A DNA stretch of 64,000 nucleotides from Tubiluchus corallicola (GCA_030141605.1 JAQGDQ010000206.1:28501-92500); one strand, 5' to 3'; positions 35,417 to 47,800 are shown, counted from the first letter of the stretch. Notes: generated from the sequence alone by a model not told the origin. A program made the numbers and translations.

Positions 35417-38400
35417 GTAATAACACACATAGCAAAAACACGATTTAAGTCAATTTAAGTCTCGATTTCAAAAAATGTTTGTACTAGAAACACTGTAGCT
35501 TACAAACTAATATAAACATGTGTTTCTTTTTATGTCTTACTGCATATATTTAGAAAAGTGTATAGATTGTGTCTAGTAGCACACATTTTGTTACAAATTC
35601 TGTGTAAACTGGGACATTTAAATTGTTTGTAGTGTGTAATTTCTAACACAGATTCTTTCAACATTTTTAATGCTTTCAGTCTACAATGCTTCTGTAACGT
35701 TATTTGCCTTTTTTGACTTTGTGCGCCACTTCGGAAATAACTCGTAGTTTATAATTGTTGGTTAAAGTGTTGTCACATAAAATAAAGAATTAATAATAAT
35801 AATAATAACACAACTTTTATAGAGTCAAAAAGAAGAAAAAGAAGAGCCAAAAACTGAAACTTCAAATAGGCCGTATAAACTTTGTATGAACAAGGACCAC
35901 ATTTTGCACGTTTTATTACCGTATATACTTATGTACAAGTCAAATTTTTGGGAGGCGATTTTAAGGTGAAATTTTTGGGTTCGATTTGTACTAACGATAT
36001 GCTTTGGGGAGATGTAGCTAAAGAATCATCTACGATGCGAATATGTAAAGAAATAATCGTTCATTATACACTGGACTGAATAACACTCATACTGTGATAC
36101 TTCACATCAGAGAATGTGCGCATCTTGACATTACTTCACAAAATTAACAAATATTACTGTAACTTATTTTAATGCATGTAAAATTAAGTTAAAATTTATA
36201 TATTACCGGTAAATAAACTAGCGACGGAGCACTCGATCAGAACATGGAAATCGCCAATGTTGTGCAGGTGCTGCCGCCTGTCGACTTCCACGGGAAATTT
36301 TACACTGGCCTTGTATATGCGTGTTTTATTGGCAAAATACTGATTACCAGCATACACGTGTATATAAAAAACAACTACGCAGAGGTTATGATATTAGTAA
36401 AATTTTTTTCAAATGGGAAGGTGAAGAACCACAAGATTTAATTGGAAGATCTTAATATTTTATGTTCGACTTGTACACAGGTAATATATAAAATGATGCA
36501 ATTTTTGGTCTTAAAATGCACATCGACTTGTACATAAGGTCAACTTGTACACACGTATAGTACGTAATTAAAGCATACATTTATATGAATGTACAATGCA
36601 ACACCCTTCACATTTCCTTCAGAAGATTAAGCTTGCTTGACTAAATATTTTTATTCTTACAGCAATCTATTATATCGGGTGTTTCGAAAGTCACTAAATA
36701 GTTTTAAAAAAATATAAAAAATTAACACCGATTGCTATAAGGACAAATTTATTTTTGGTAGGTGAGTCTATGATTTACGAGCATTTTAATTGGCATCATT
36801 TTGATAAGTCTCTTCATTTAGGCCCTTCGTTTCCTGATAGCCTTAGGCCAGTGAAACTGTTAATACACCCCTGGGCAGAGAAACAGTAGAAAGGAATTTA
36901 TCAGAACCATTTTGCTGTCTTATAAATAGTGAGCAACTTTGAAACAATATATTGTTAACTAAAATACATCATGGTTACAATCTGAATTATTAGTTTTCCC
37001 AAATTATTTTACAAAAAATAATTTTCCAACTTGGTTTCTGAATCGAATCAGAATCAAAAATCGTTCCGGGTTCAAAACTTTCTAGTGGTATCGACATCGA
37101 TATCGGAATAATTATAAATTTTATATCATCCAATCACTACACAAATCTAGGGCCTCCGATATTCCACGATCACGGAAAACGGACGAAATTCACGGAAATG
37201 AACAAGTGAAATAGTGTACTAGAGATTGAATTTACTTCATTTGTTATTTTCCGACAAAATCTGCAGATTTTTCAGCCTTTCATTACCTTGCTAAAACTCT
37301 CCCACGTGTCTTATTTTTTTTAGGTGTTTTTACTCTGTTATTGCCAGGAGTGACGAGAAATACAAGAAATTCTTCAGTGTCAGCTTATAATGAATAGCAA
37401 TATGCTTGTGAAAAGGTTTCCCACATTCTCGGAAGGAAACAGCACCACGCCACATCTTTGAAATGTTGGTATGCTTATATATGTTATATAAAACAAACAT
37501 ATGCTTGGATAGACTACATACTTAATTCATACAAGAATTCATTTTTTTATTTACAATCTAGAATCACGTTCCATAATTCGATGGTGAATATTAGTTATAG
37601 GGCAACTTGTAGATTTTAATTTTTTTGCGAAGTGGAACTGAAACAGAATTGATGATTCTTTGTTTAAACGGAATTTGGTTTATTTCAAAATGGAAAGTCT
37701 GAGACCCTAAAAATTATAATTAATGCTATTTTAATCGTAATTCATGAGACAGCCACTGGTATTTATAAGAGCTCTAGCGCATGTTATTATTTCTGCCAGG
37801 TGTTGTGCATACTTTAAAATTTCACTTACGTTTAAAACTCTAAACAACCCTAAGTGCCAAGCTACCTGTCAGATTTTGGCCACCTCCCTAAAAGTGGCTG
37901 CCCAGGACGACCCATACACTCCACAAACACCAGTGATGAAAACAAAACAGTTTTGTAATAATGACGTCACAGATAATGACAGCCTCTTGAGGTTACAGAT
38001 TTGAACCAAAGTTAATTGCTGGTAATGCCCGAGATTGCCACGTAATTTACTAATTATCTAATTGAGGACGTATAAAAGATAACATTAGTATGTAACTGTT
38101 GTATACTAACGGACATTAAGCACCGCCCTTACGATTAAACAGATCACGAACTCGATCGAAACGTTTGGCCAGGACACGACAACAGCTTTTTAACGTGTAC
38201 CACATGCAAAAGATTAATGTTTACCTTTTTATATTATGAAAACTAAGATGCGTGCACGTATAAAAAACTACAAAAACTGTATATAATGAAAAAAGAATTC
38301 ATTAAAAAGGCATCACGAGACAGGAAAACACCTAACGCACAAACTGTACTGTAATGGCGTCAACATTAAAGTGACATATAAATATAGGGACGCACCAAGC

Positions 38401-38452
38401 GTTGAAGGTCACGTCCAACGAACGAACCCTCTGTCTTCGAGTTTCAGAGCAC
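35417..38452. other. Intergenic, no gene seen
   Basis: AT-rich; TAA run at 35795-35810 and a lone M1-like end at 36676. Between the divergent RNF13-like and sulfotransferase genes, so both promoters should lie in 34889-39600. Confidence 0.5.
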
Positions 38453-38868
38453 TAAAGGTGAGCACTCTCTCCCAGAAAGCGAATTCGAATCAAATTTGTG
38501 ACTATCGAATTCGAATCGAACCGAATATCAGTATTTCAAATCCGAATAGAATTCAGTATGGAAGATGTTTGAACAAGTTTTTGAACCAGTAGTAAAAAGT
38601 GGTCTTACAAAAATCATGCATAGTATTTGATTTTGTTCTGTAGTAAAACCCCTATTAGTTTATCAAAAATTTTGCCCAAAAACTGCAGCTAAATGGTACT
38701 AATTGCATGTTGTTTCAAACATTTTAACGATAAAAAACATATGTGACTGAAGTGCTGAATTATTAGAATCTATAATTTTAGATTCGAATCGAATTCGAAC
38801 CAAGAAACTCGTTCGAATCGAATATGAACGTTCGAATTCGATTCGAACGTTTGATCTCACCTCTACAA
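38453..38868. mobile_element. hAT-like MITE C copy
   Basis: Same internal sequence as the 35 kb copy, with GGTGAGCA/CTCACC ends; target duplication not clear. Confidence 0.65.
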
Positions 38869-39090
38869 AGCACAATTTGGGTTACAATTTCTATACTATT
38901 GTTTAAATTGTATAATAATTATTGTGGAACAAAAACATATCAACTGACAACTACAGAAAACAAGGCATTTTTTGTAAATAGAAAACAATGTGTTGTACTT
39001 GGAACCTACAAAATTATTACGTAACGAATGGTAGCGAATTATTCAGGTTATTATAATTTATTTATTTATTTTATATCACGTTTATTTCAG

Positions 39091-39355
39091 GATACGCAGC
39101 CGTCATAGAGCAATCTCACTGTAACAGTGAGCTAGCTAGTAGCTATTACATAATTTCTGCAACAAAACATGTGAGCAATGTTGGCGATATTACAAGAACA
39201 ACTAATTTTGTTTTTTCAATGTTGGCTAGCCGCGATGTTATCGATTAATTTGTCATGGTTACATATATTATGCAAATACATGTATTTGTCAAGATACGCA
39301 GCTGTCAGGGAGCAATCTCACTGCGACGGTGACATAGCTAGTCCAGCTACTTTTT
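39091..39355. repeat. 202-bp-spaced duplication before the sulfotransferase start
   Basis: GATACGCAGC(C/T)GTCA, GAGCAATCTCACTG and AGCTAGT occur at 39091-39150 and again at 39293-39352. Confidence 0.7.
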
Positions 39356-39600
39356 AAAAGGCGTTAAGCTTTGTTGGCGAAACAACCAGCTTTCTGACTT
39401 TATTCCAGGGTTTAATAACAAACATCGTCAATTTCGACTTTTAACCATAGCATGCTTTGCAGACTGCGTGTGTGTGCACATAAATCAAAATAACCGTTAC
39501 CTCTCCAAACGTACTGAAAGACAATGCCTGATGTGATAAAGAAGAACTTTATTACCTAGTCCCAGTCGAGTATACACTCGACATAAGCCTGGAAGCAAAT

Positions 39601-39712
39601 ATGCTGTGGTTGCGGCGAAAAACATTCACTTTCGTGAGCTTCCTTTTGATAGGCCTTACAATTATCACCTATAACATCATTGTACTAAGGCGAATGACAT
39701 TTCTCTCAACAA
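39601..39712 (+). CDS. Sulfotransferase exon 1: type II signal anchor
   Basis: ATG at 39601 begins MLWLRRKTF followed by the hydrophobic VSFLLIGLTIITYNIIVL, flanked by RR on both sides. Ends at A|GTAAGT, a consensus donor, phase 1. The basic residues before and the size of the helix fit a Golgi type II anchor. Confidence 0.8.
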
Positions 39713-42700
39713 GTAAGTTTTTGTTTACAGGTACTAAATGTATTTCTTGCATGTACTTGTTTAAAAAATGTGTTCATTTGCATAACGCTTGATCAGCTGA
39801 CTAGTTTTTTCCAGATTTTCGTTGAGCATTTCAATTTTAATAAACTATAATTTATATGTGGCTTACCAACATGGCTCAACCATAGGTTCAGAATTAAAGG
39901 TGTCATGTAGGAACCCATTTAAAACTTGGGTTGTTATAACAGTTATCAAAAGCGGAGCGGTTGCAGCCCAAGTTTAAATAATTAAAGATTTCAAGAACTT
40001 CTGTTATGGCTCTTTTCAACAACGAGCAGTGTTATAGGGACGGTTTAAGAGACTATGGGTGACCAGAATACGAATTCGAATAGAATCGAATTTATGACTT
40101 TCAGAACCGATTTTCAGTATTTCGAACTCGAATTGAGTTTGAAAGATTTTCGAGCAAGTTCTCGAACCACTCGTAAAAAGTGATCTTGCAAAGATCATGC
40201 ATAGTACTTGATTTTGTTCTGCAGCAAACCGCCATTAGTTAATTAAAAGTTTTGCACAGAAACTTGCAGCAAAATTGTGTTATTTGCTTGCTGTTTCAAA
40301 CATTCTAGTGAACATATATGGCTGAAGTGCTGAATTATTCGAATCTATAATTTTAGGTTCGAATCGAATTTGAACTAAAAAAACTCGTTCGAACTCGAAC
40401 GTTCGATGCTCGCCCCTAAAGACCACTACATCGGCGTGATTAGTTTACCCAGAGTTTTTAACTAAAACATAAACGGATTAATGTTTTGGGCCTTATATTT
40501 TGAGAGGCCCTCTCTTGACCAATTAAAGCCAGTTAATGTTATTAATTTTAGTAAACGGGTTAAGAAATTTATTCAAACTAAACTTGCCTTGCTAAAGGGG
40601 TTTCGGAGAGAAATTTTTAACTCTTTAGAAGGAGAACCAGAGATACAGAAAGATGCGGGTCTCTTTTACAGTCAGGGGCATATTAACCAATAGGCTAAAT
40701 AAGCTGTAACCTAGAGCGCCAAAGTTTGAAGCGCGTCACATTTTAGAAAAAATTCTTATTCTCCTCGGAAAATATGTTTTGTAACACACCACAAGCAATT
40801 ACTGAGCTAAGCTTTTATATAAATACCACACAACGAACAAGTGCAAAGCATTACACAACAAGCAGATGTCCAGCCTGCTTGAATAAAGCGCTACACAAAC
40901 ACATTGTAATTAATAATGACCACGTTAAAACTAGGTTAATAGTGTTTCTAACACACCACGAGTAATTAATTAATCTGCTCATTACATAAACAACCAAAAA
41001 ATCACGATAGAGATGGGCGCTGGACAGAACTACCAACCTAGGTCGCCATAATTTCTTGATACGCCACTGTACAGTCTTTCACTACTCGTAAAGTCTTGAT
41101 TACAGTGTGGAACTTCAGGCATTACGTTTATTGAAAGCCTTAAGCTCGTGAAACTCTTAATCCAGTCCTGACTAAAAAGAGGAAGGAATCACATCTGTTA
41201 CAGAAACCAGTATGGTCTACTAAAAAAAAAACTAGTTTTGTCTTCATTCTGCATACGATTTACCTACATGGATAATTATACCAGCCATGCAAACTATAGT
41301 TGGATAAGAGGGGTACTTATTTATCTTTATCTATTTAAACTGATTGAAACAAGAAAATAATCGCATGTAGAAAATAGATATGGACAGATTTCTCGATAAT
41401 GGTGAAACCTGATCTTAAGTACAGTTATGTAAACCATTGCAATAAACCTAGAAAACGTGCAAGAATACGAAGCATTTTTAATTTATGTTCCTAATCGCTT
41501 TTATAATGTTGTATTCATTTTTGCAGAGGCGTTTCTTCCAGACACTGGCAAGCCCAACAGGAAAAAGTTCAGTTTTACAGGAACATCATACAATTTAACA
41601 CTAGACGTGATGGCCAGTGGGTATTAAACTTGGTGCTATAAAATTATATAAATCAGGGCCGGAACTAGATGTGGCAAGCAGGGGGGGGGGGCGCAAAAAT
41701 TTTCTGCGAGGGCGAGGTATCCGAAGTGGTTAGATAATTGTTAAGCCAATTTTTAACCCCTTTTATACTGCATGCAGGCCTATAATTAGCGTGTGTGTAG
41801 GACGGCGTAGCGGACAGAGCAATAATGAGAAAATTAACTCGCAGTTAACCTAACGTTATTAATGTGCCTCTAACTAAATTGTTATTTACAGAAATTATTC
41901 ACACACAAGTTTTAAGAAAATAATACACTGAAGCTACCAAACATTTTTTTACCTAATTCTAATTCATATTGAAAATGATTACATGCGAACTGCAATTTTC
42001 ACTGCAAAAAAATTATTTGTCCGATTTTGCAGGGGGGCGCAAATTTTGACAGGGGGAGCTTAGACACTTAGACTTAGACTCGCTCCACCCTAGTTCCGCC
42101 CCTGATATAAATTGTAGTTCGATACCTCTGTTACCTACAAAACAAAAATACGTGCAAATTCATTAGTATTTGTTCTACCTGTGCACATGTTAGTTATCTG
42201 TTTGATCACTGATATCTTGTTAATGGTTTCATTTCGTTTTTGACAGTAGTGTAACTCCTGGTTGTATTCCTTATAAAACAATTAGGCTATAATTCTTTTA
42301 AGCACAAGAAAACCTTCCACTTACACGAAGCTTAAAAAGGTCGTATTAAAACTTAAAACTCGTACCACTTACGTACTGCCTTTTTGGCCATTTTGCATGC
42401 AGGGCTTGCGTCGCCAGCAATGCTGTATGAAACTTGTAAATTAAACTCCCGCGATGACCGTTAGGCTCAACCATTTTAATGGTAGGTCGTTCGATACAAA
42501 TTTAGATAACATTGCGTGAAGTTTGAAAAAATAATCAGAGCATTCGTAGCACGCATATTACTAACTAAGTAAAATTTTAAATTATTGTATCTTGTCAATA
42601 AGATTAAAAATACGTTTTTGGCTAGCGAGTGGCGCACCCTGGAGGGTGAGTCAACGACATTTTACCAATTGGCACAAACATTTCAAATTATTATTTATAG

Positions 42701-45700
42701 TTACATAAGACTTTCCAGCAGGTAAGCGAAATGCTCAGTAATACAGATGGAAAGTTTTTTGGGACATAATTTAACATTGCCCTGATTTGCATGTGCGTAA
42801 GTGACGTCATGTAATGGCGACATCGGAACAGTAGTGAAGGGAGATTTTAAATGAAATAAAACAAAAAATCCTTTTAACGCGTGTTCGACATATATAAAAA
42901 TTACTGCAAAGTAATATAATTTTTAAGGCAATTTTTTGTACATTTTGTTGTACGTATTATATCTACGTACGTAATTGTAATGGTAGTTTTTCTCTAATAA
43001 GCAATAAACAATAAGCTCACAATTTAATAAATGTTATTTTTTGTAGCATTTCATCCAGATGTTACTAATAAGAAAAGAATCAACTTCTCGGGAACGACAA
43101 AAAGCTTTTCCACACTAGCCGTGATTGCCAGTGGGTATTAAATTTAATGTTCTGTGTTATTTAATTCAATTCTATTCAATTCTAGTTTTTATTTCGGTAA
43201 CAAAGACTATATATGTAATATGATGATTATGTTCGTCCTTCGAGTCATTCCTTTGATGAGCTCGAAGGTGACTGACTAGGTCAATTCTGGCCTGGAAACT
43301 TCTTTGGCATTTGGCACAGGTGAGGCTGGGTGTTTGGACCTGTTGTAGGGCAGTGTCACATGCCTTGCGTCTCCTGCGCTTCTCCTCTGCTTCCTCAATT
43401 CTTTTCGCCTCTGCTGTCTTAGCCCCTGTGGTGATGGCACTCCGCCATGCTGAGCGATCTTGTGCAAGGGTTTCCATTGAGCAGATATCCATGCTGAGCT
43501 CCTTGAGTGAGGCTTTCAGGCTGTCTTTGAAGCGTTTCTTTGGTCGTCCAACCTTTCTCTTTCCAGACACAAGTTCTCCATAAAGCATCTTCTTTGGTAT
43601 GCGGTTGTCTGGCATGCCAGTCACATGTCCTACCCACCGAAATTGTGTTTTGAGGAGGAGTGTATGGATGCTGGGGAGGTCAGCTCTTTTAAGTAGCTCT
43701 GTGTCTGGCACCTTGTCCTGCCACTTGATGTGCATATATATGTAATATATGTAGACTATATAAGGCTAATTATGTAATAATTCGTCCCATTTCACAAAAA
43801 ACAAGATTTGACAAGTCCATGTGAGTTAATAATAGCAATTATAACACTACTGCCAGTGTACAGTAGCAACCTATCTCGAACGATATAATATGATCCTCTG
43901 CGAATATGACTAAAATGTGGTAGAAAGAGGTTTACACACATGCTGGAAGCACTGCAATCGTACCTTAAGTGCGATAATATATAAAAATAATATGAGAATA
44001 TATATAAATAGTTCATATAAAAATAATAATTACGTATCTGTTCCAAATTTTTAAAAGATTTGATAGCGAGTTTTCACTTTTTTAGGTTTTGGGGTATTTA
44101 TTAGGTATCTAGGAATGGAATCGAATTTCTGGCTTTCGAACTCGAGTGAATGCAAATTTCGAGATTTTTAAAGCTAATCGAATTCAGTTTTAAACATTTT
44201 CGAATAAATTTTCGAACTACTGATAAAAATCAGTCTCACAAAGACCATGCATATTGTTTGATTTTGTTCTGTTGTAAAAACATTAATTATTTGTTTTAAA
44301 ATTGTGTAGAAAAATCACAACTAAATTCTTTCAAACAGTAAACAGCGTGGTGTTGCAAACGCCTTAGTGAGTAAGAATGCATGTAGTTGAAGTGCTGAGT
44401 TATTCGAATCTACAATTTTAAGTTCGAATCGAATTTTAGGTTCGATGTTCACCACTAGTATTCATACTTATTTATGAATATCTGCATTTATTCCTTGTTA
44501 TAAACGGCCATAATCTTTCTCTTCTTGAAGAAATCCACACAATCATATATTTGAGTGAACTAAAGTAAACATTTATTATTCATCAAGGATTTAAGTCAGT
44601 GGTTCCCAAACTTTCTCGGACCGTTACCCAAATCGGGAAACCCGGTCTTGTCCATTACCCCCCACCTAGTACTACTTCTCCAACTCAAAAAGTAAACACA
44701 CGTATATGCCACAAGCAAGCAAAATTATTTATGTTTGCTCGTGACATAAATAAATTTCCAGGTGTTGTTGTTGTATTGTTGCCAGTGTTACACAGTGTTG
44801 CCTGCCGGAGGCAGTCTCTTCAAGAAGAAAACTACGTAAAATGCATTCCGAGCGAAGTTTTAAAAATTTTCAGAGGGGTGCCCGTTACCCCCCCCCCCCC
44901 AAAACCATATTACCCCCGGGGGGTAATTTACCCCTAGTTTGGGAACCACTGATTTAAGTCATATTTTTTACACTAGTTTGCCAGTTCCCGACAGCAAAAC
45001 CTCAGGATTTAGTAGCCTACATGATAATGACACAAATTTGAATTTCGTAATTTTATTAACTAAAGCAGTAAATTTTCTTACAGTTTTTGATAAGCTGCCA
45101 ACATGCAACTAGAACAATTTTCTTGGTAGAGAGGTAATCAGGGTTGGCAAGAAGAAGTTAGTTCAACTATAGCCGCATGGGATCAGACATTTTAGAAGAG
45201 GGCGCTCAGTTAGGCGGCGGACACTTGAACAGTGCATACTTTAAATAAACATTTAGATGGTGCCAATTGCGCAGTGAGTTGCGCAGTGACTTTAAACAGC
45301 ATGGGCAAGTTTACATGTTGGTAGGTTGGTAACCAGGTACTCAGTAGGTAGGCAGGAATGATTGGCAGTGTTCCCTGCAAAAATTATTGAGCAGGTTAAG
45401 GTAGGCCTATCCACTGCCAAAGTACACTGTGCAAGTATTGTCCAAATGCCCACGGCCAAAGTGTCCACAGACCAAGCGCCATTGTCCAAGTAGCCACTAC
45501 CCAAATGTCCGCTGTTGTACTGCCCATATATGTACCGCCCAAGTGACGTTGCTCAAGCGATAGAGAATTTCAGGATGGCAAAAGTGTTAATAGAAGCAAT
45601 GACTATGACAACAGCACCATGCAGATGCAGGCAGCAGCAGCAGCAGCAAAAGCAACAGTCGAAGCAATGACGATGACAACAGTATCCTGCAGATGCTGCA

Positions 45701-47265
45701 GCAACAGCAGCAGCCAAAGCAAAAGCAGCAGTAGAAGCAATGACGATGACAACAGCATCATGCAGATGCGGCAGCAGCAGCAGCAGCAAAAGCAGCAGTA
45801 GAAGCAATGACGATGACAACAGCATCATGCAGATGCAGCAGCAACAGCAGCAGCAAAAGCAAAAGCAGCAGTCGAAGCAATGACGATGACAACAGCATCA
45901 TGCAGATGCGGCAGCAGCAGCAACAAGAGCAGCATTCGAAGCAATGACTATGACAACAGTATCCTGCAGATGCAGCAGCAACAGCAGCAGCAGTAGCAAA
46001 AGCAGCAGTAGAAGCGATGACTATCACAACAGTATCCTGCAGATGCAGCAGCAACAGCAGCAGCAACAGCAGCAGCAGTAGCAAAAGCAGCAGTAAAAGC
46101 AATGACGATGATAACAGCATCATGCAGATGCAGCAGCAACAACAGCAGCAGTAGCAAAAGCAGCAGTAGAAGCAATGACGATGACAACAGCATCATGCAG
46201 ATGCAGCAGCAGCAGCAACAGCAAAAGCAGCAGCAACACCCACGGTAAGAATAACCCTAGCCACAACAGGAAGAATAGCAGTCATTGAATTGTAATGGTT
46301 CTAAATCTTTTAAAACTTCTTTTATTTTAGCTTATCACAGAAGTGGTTCCACGCTGTTGGGGGAAATTCTGAACAATCATCCGGATGTCATGTACTTCTA
46401 TGAGCCACTGGTCACTGTGTCATGGTTCCGTAAATACGACAAAAAACCATGGAGAGTTAGAAAATCCAGTTTAAATCAGAGCATAATATCGAGTGGATTG
46501 AATGTCGTTAGAAACCTGGGTACTTGCAATTACACCGACATTGACTTTATGAACAAGAACTATACGAAAGTGAAATGGCGTTCATGGCCGAAATATCCAT
46601 CGTGGAGTAGAGCTATAGCTAAAGCAGCAGGCTGTGATCATAGCATAGATACGATAAGAAAAAGATTGTGTGGAAACAAAACAACTACCGTTAGCCTGCA
46701 ACAGTTGAACAAGTTATGCGAGGCTCATAGTGTGCAAGCCATAAAGACCGTGCGTCTTCACGTGACGGATTTAGAACCATTGTTTGAAGACTTTAATTTG
46801 AAGATCCTTTACCTTTTGCGCGATCCCAGAGCGATTTTGGCGTCTAGAAAGAGGTCAAAGTGGGATAAAATGTCGAAAGGAATCATTAAAAGTTTGTGTA
46901 GTGACATGCAAGAGAACTGGAGAAGTGCAATGAAGGCCAATATACCAGCAGCACACCTCATGGTGATAAAATACGACGATTTAGTGCTAAATATGTACAC
47001 AAAAACAAAAGAAATACTTGCTTTTTTGGGCTTGCAGTATGATGGCAAAGTGGATTTCTTTTTAGAGAAAGTAGCTAGAGGAAACTTCAGAAGTTTTACA
47101 AGAAAAGCAAAGAGAGAATGGCGTCGAAACGATGGCACTTTTAAACTAAGACCCGAGGCCCATATTAACAGATGGAAGGTAATATTAAAGCAAGAGGAAA
47201 AAGAGTTAATTAATGACACCCCTGAATGTGTGCAATACATTCACGCACTGGGGTACGATCTGTAA
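39601..47265 (+). CDS. Golgi carbohydrate 6-O-sulfotransferase-like gene (3 exons plus an alternative exon 2)
   Basis: Exons 39601-39712, 41527-41616 (2a) or 43047-43130 (2b), and 46331-47265. Both exon 2 copies run phase 1 to 1, so the product is 378 residues with 2a or 376 with 2b, normal for carbohydrate sulfotransferases. Layout: short cytosolic N-terminus with basic residues, a type II signal anchor (about 9-30), a stem, the 5'-phosphosulfate-binding loop (YHRSGSTLLGE, about 69-79, completed as AT+YHRSGS by the splice), and the 3'-phosphate-binding motif LLRDPRAILASRKR (about 229-242). The YDDL and R.EW elements downstream also fit. Family role: transfer of sulfate from PAPS to a Gal, GalNAc or GlcNAc hydroxyl in the Golgi lumen. 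Three N-glycosylation sequons (NYT, NYT, NKT). Substrate and CHST subtype cannot be told. The introns are full of mobile elements. Confidence 0.88.
40063..40421. mobile_element. hAT-like MITE C copy
   Basis: In sulfotransferase intron 1. Ends in CGAACGTTCGATGCTCGCCC, matching the family terminus. Confidence 0.65.
40778..41060. repeat. Dispersed repeat, inverted partner at 61185-61470
   Basis: AGAGATGGGCGCTGGACAGA and GTGTTTCTAACACACCACGA match in reverse at 61185-61330. Ends not defined. Confidence 0.6.
41527..41616 (+). CDS. Sulfotransferase exon 2a: stem and first P-loop strand
   Basis: 90 nt after a TTTTTGCAG acceptor, ending GCC A before GTGGGT. Encodes AFLPDTGKPNRKKFSFTG then a strand TLDVMA that runs into TYHRSGS of exon 3. 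Homologous to exon 2b. The alternative donor at GTATTA would shift exon 3 out of frame. Confidence 0.75.
41654..42104. mobile_element. hAT MITE D, complete
   Basis: 451 bp; ends CAGGGCCGGAACTAG and CTAGTTCCGCCCCTG (one mismatch in 15); 8-bp duplication ATATAAAT at both sides. Inserted between sulfotransferase exons 2a and 2b. Confidence 0.93.
42400..42768. mobile_element. GTCCCAAAAAACTTTCC family, copy 3, inverted
   Basis: Ends GGAAAGTTTTTTGGGACATA; in the intron between sulfotransferase exons 2a and 2b. Confidence 0.7.
43047..43130 (+). CDS. Sulfotransferase exon 2b: duplicated stem exon
   Basis: 84 nt after TTTTTTGTAG, same phase and same GCCAGTGGGTATTAAA donor context as 2a. Encodes FHPDVTNKKRINFSGTTKSF and then the strand LAVIA, which resembles the canonical ILATTRTGS start of CHST enzymes even better than 2a. 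Aligns with 2a at F.PD, K+.NFSGT and the terminal strand. Confidence 0.78.
43172..43735 (-). mobile_element. LINE reverse-transcriptase C-terminal remnant
   Basis: Open frame antisense within intron 3 of the sulfotransferase. Shows LLLKTQFRWVGHVTGMPD, KRKVGRPKKRFKDSLKASLK, DRSAWR and a terminal C2H2 finger (CAKCQRSFQARIDLVSHLRAH split: Cys-x2-Cys-x12-His-x3-His). This tail is typical of non-LTR retrotransposon polyproteins often annotated as endonuclease/reverse transcriptase. The 5' part is missing, as usual for truncated LINE copies. It starts only 42 nt after exon 2b. Confidence 0.8.
44107..44457. mobile_element. hAT-like MITE C copy
   Basis: In sulfotransferase intron 3; more diverged, ends GTTCGATGTTCACCAC. 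Confidence 0.6.
44597..44951. mobile_element. hAT MITE E, complete
   Basis: 355 bp; ends CAGTGGTTCCCAAACT and AGTTTGGGAACCACTG; 8-bp duplication ATTTAAGT on both sides. In sulfotransferase intron 3. Inner region is C-rich near the right end. Confidence 0.95.
45420..45565. repeat. Degenerate GTCCAA/GCCCAA short-period repeat
   Basis: Successive TTGTCCAAATGCCC, AAAGTGTCCACAGACCAAGC, TTGTCCAAGTAGCC, CAAATGTCCGC, CCGCCCAAGTG with about 10-20 bp spacing. Confidence 0.5.
45590..46245. repeat. CAG-rich minisatellite in sulfotransferase intron 3
   Basis: Repeating blocks of GAAGCAATGACGATGACAAC, ATCATGCAGATGC and (CAG/CAA)n, roughly 70-80 bp apart, ending about 85 bp before the exon 3 acceptor. Confidence 0.93.
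46331..47265 (+). CDS. Sulfotransferase exon 3: catalytic domain
   Basis: 935 nt following a TTCTTTTATTTTAG acceptor; the upstream open frame without ATG is intron. Carries the PAPS-binding residues RSGSTLLGE near its start and RDPRAILASR in its middle, then about 140 residues to a TAA. One uninterrupted frame with no damaging change seen. Confidence 0.93.
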
Positions 47266-47555
47266 AACAGTGAAGTTTAAGCATGCGCAGTTGGAATTTT
47301 TTACTTGCTTACTGTATGTTTTGTTGTAGTAAGTAATTAGTAATTACTTCAACTTAATCAACAAACCGTGACGGTTTATTTACTTATTGTCACATGCCCA
47401 CAATGCAGTTTTTATTCATTTTAGCATTAAATTCTTTTACACAAACTGGACGGTTAAATTGCTAAGTAACGCACGATGTTTACGTTGTACCTGTAGCTCA
47501 CAAGTTAAAGACAGGCTTTTTTAATATTATAATAGAACCTACTAGACAAAGGTCT

Positions 47556-47800
47556 AAAACGCCATGTTGCAGGCGTGGAGAAAGACTGTCACCACTAGAA
47601 CTTAAGTACAGACGTTAAACACCATGAAACAGGCGTGGAGAAAGACTGTCACCACTAGAACCTAAGCGCATATGTCAAGCACCATGACACAGGCGTGGAG
47701 AAAGACTGTCACCACTAGATCCTAAGCGCATATGTCAAGCACCATGTAACAGGCGTGGAGAGTCTGTCACAGTACTTGTTGAGCCTAAGTGCAAGTCTAA
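47556..47800. repeat. 60-bp tandem repeat, about four units
   Basis: AGGCGTGGAGAAAGACTGTC recurs at exact 60-bp steps (47571, 47631, 47691 and a shorter one near 47751). Confidence 0.93.

Noticed and set aside
45553-46196. Leucine/alanine- and glutamine-rich frames
   Set aside because: Translation of the CAG minisatellite; intronic to the sulfotransferase.
46285-46330. In-frame extension before sulfotransferase exon 3
   Set aside because: Begins without ATG and contains the polypyrimidine tract and AG of the acceptor; splicing to exon 2 yields the canonical P-loop context instead.
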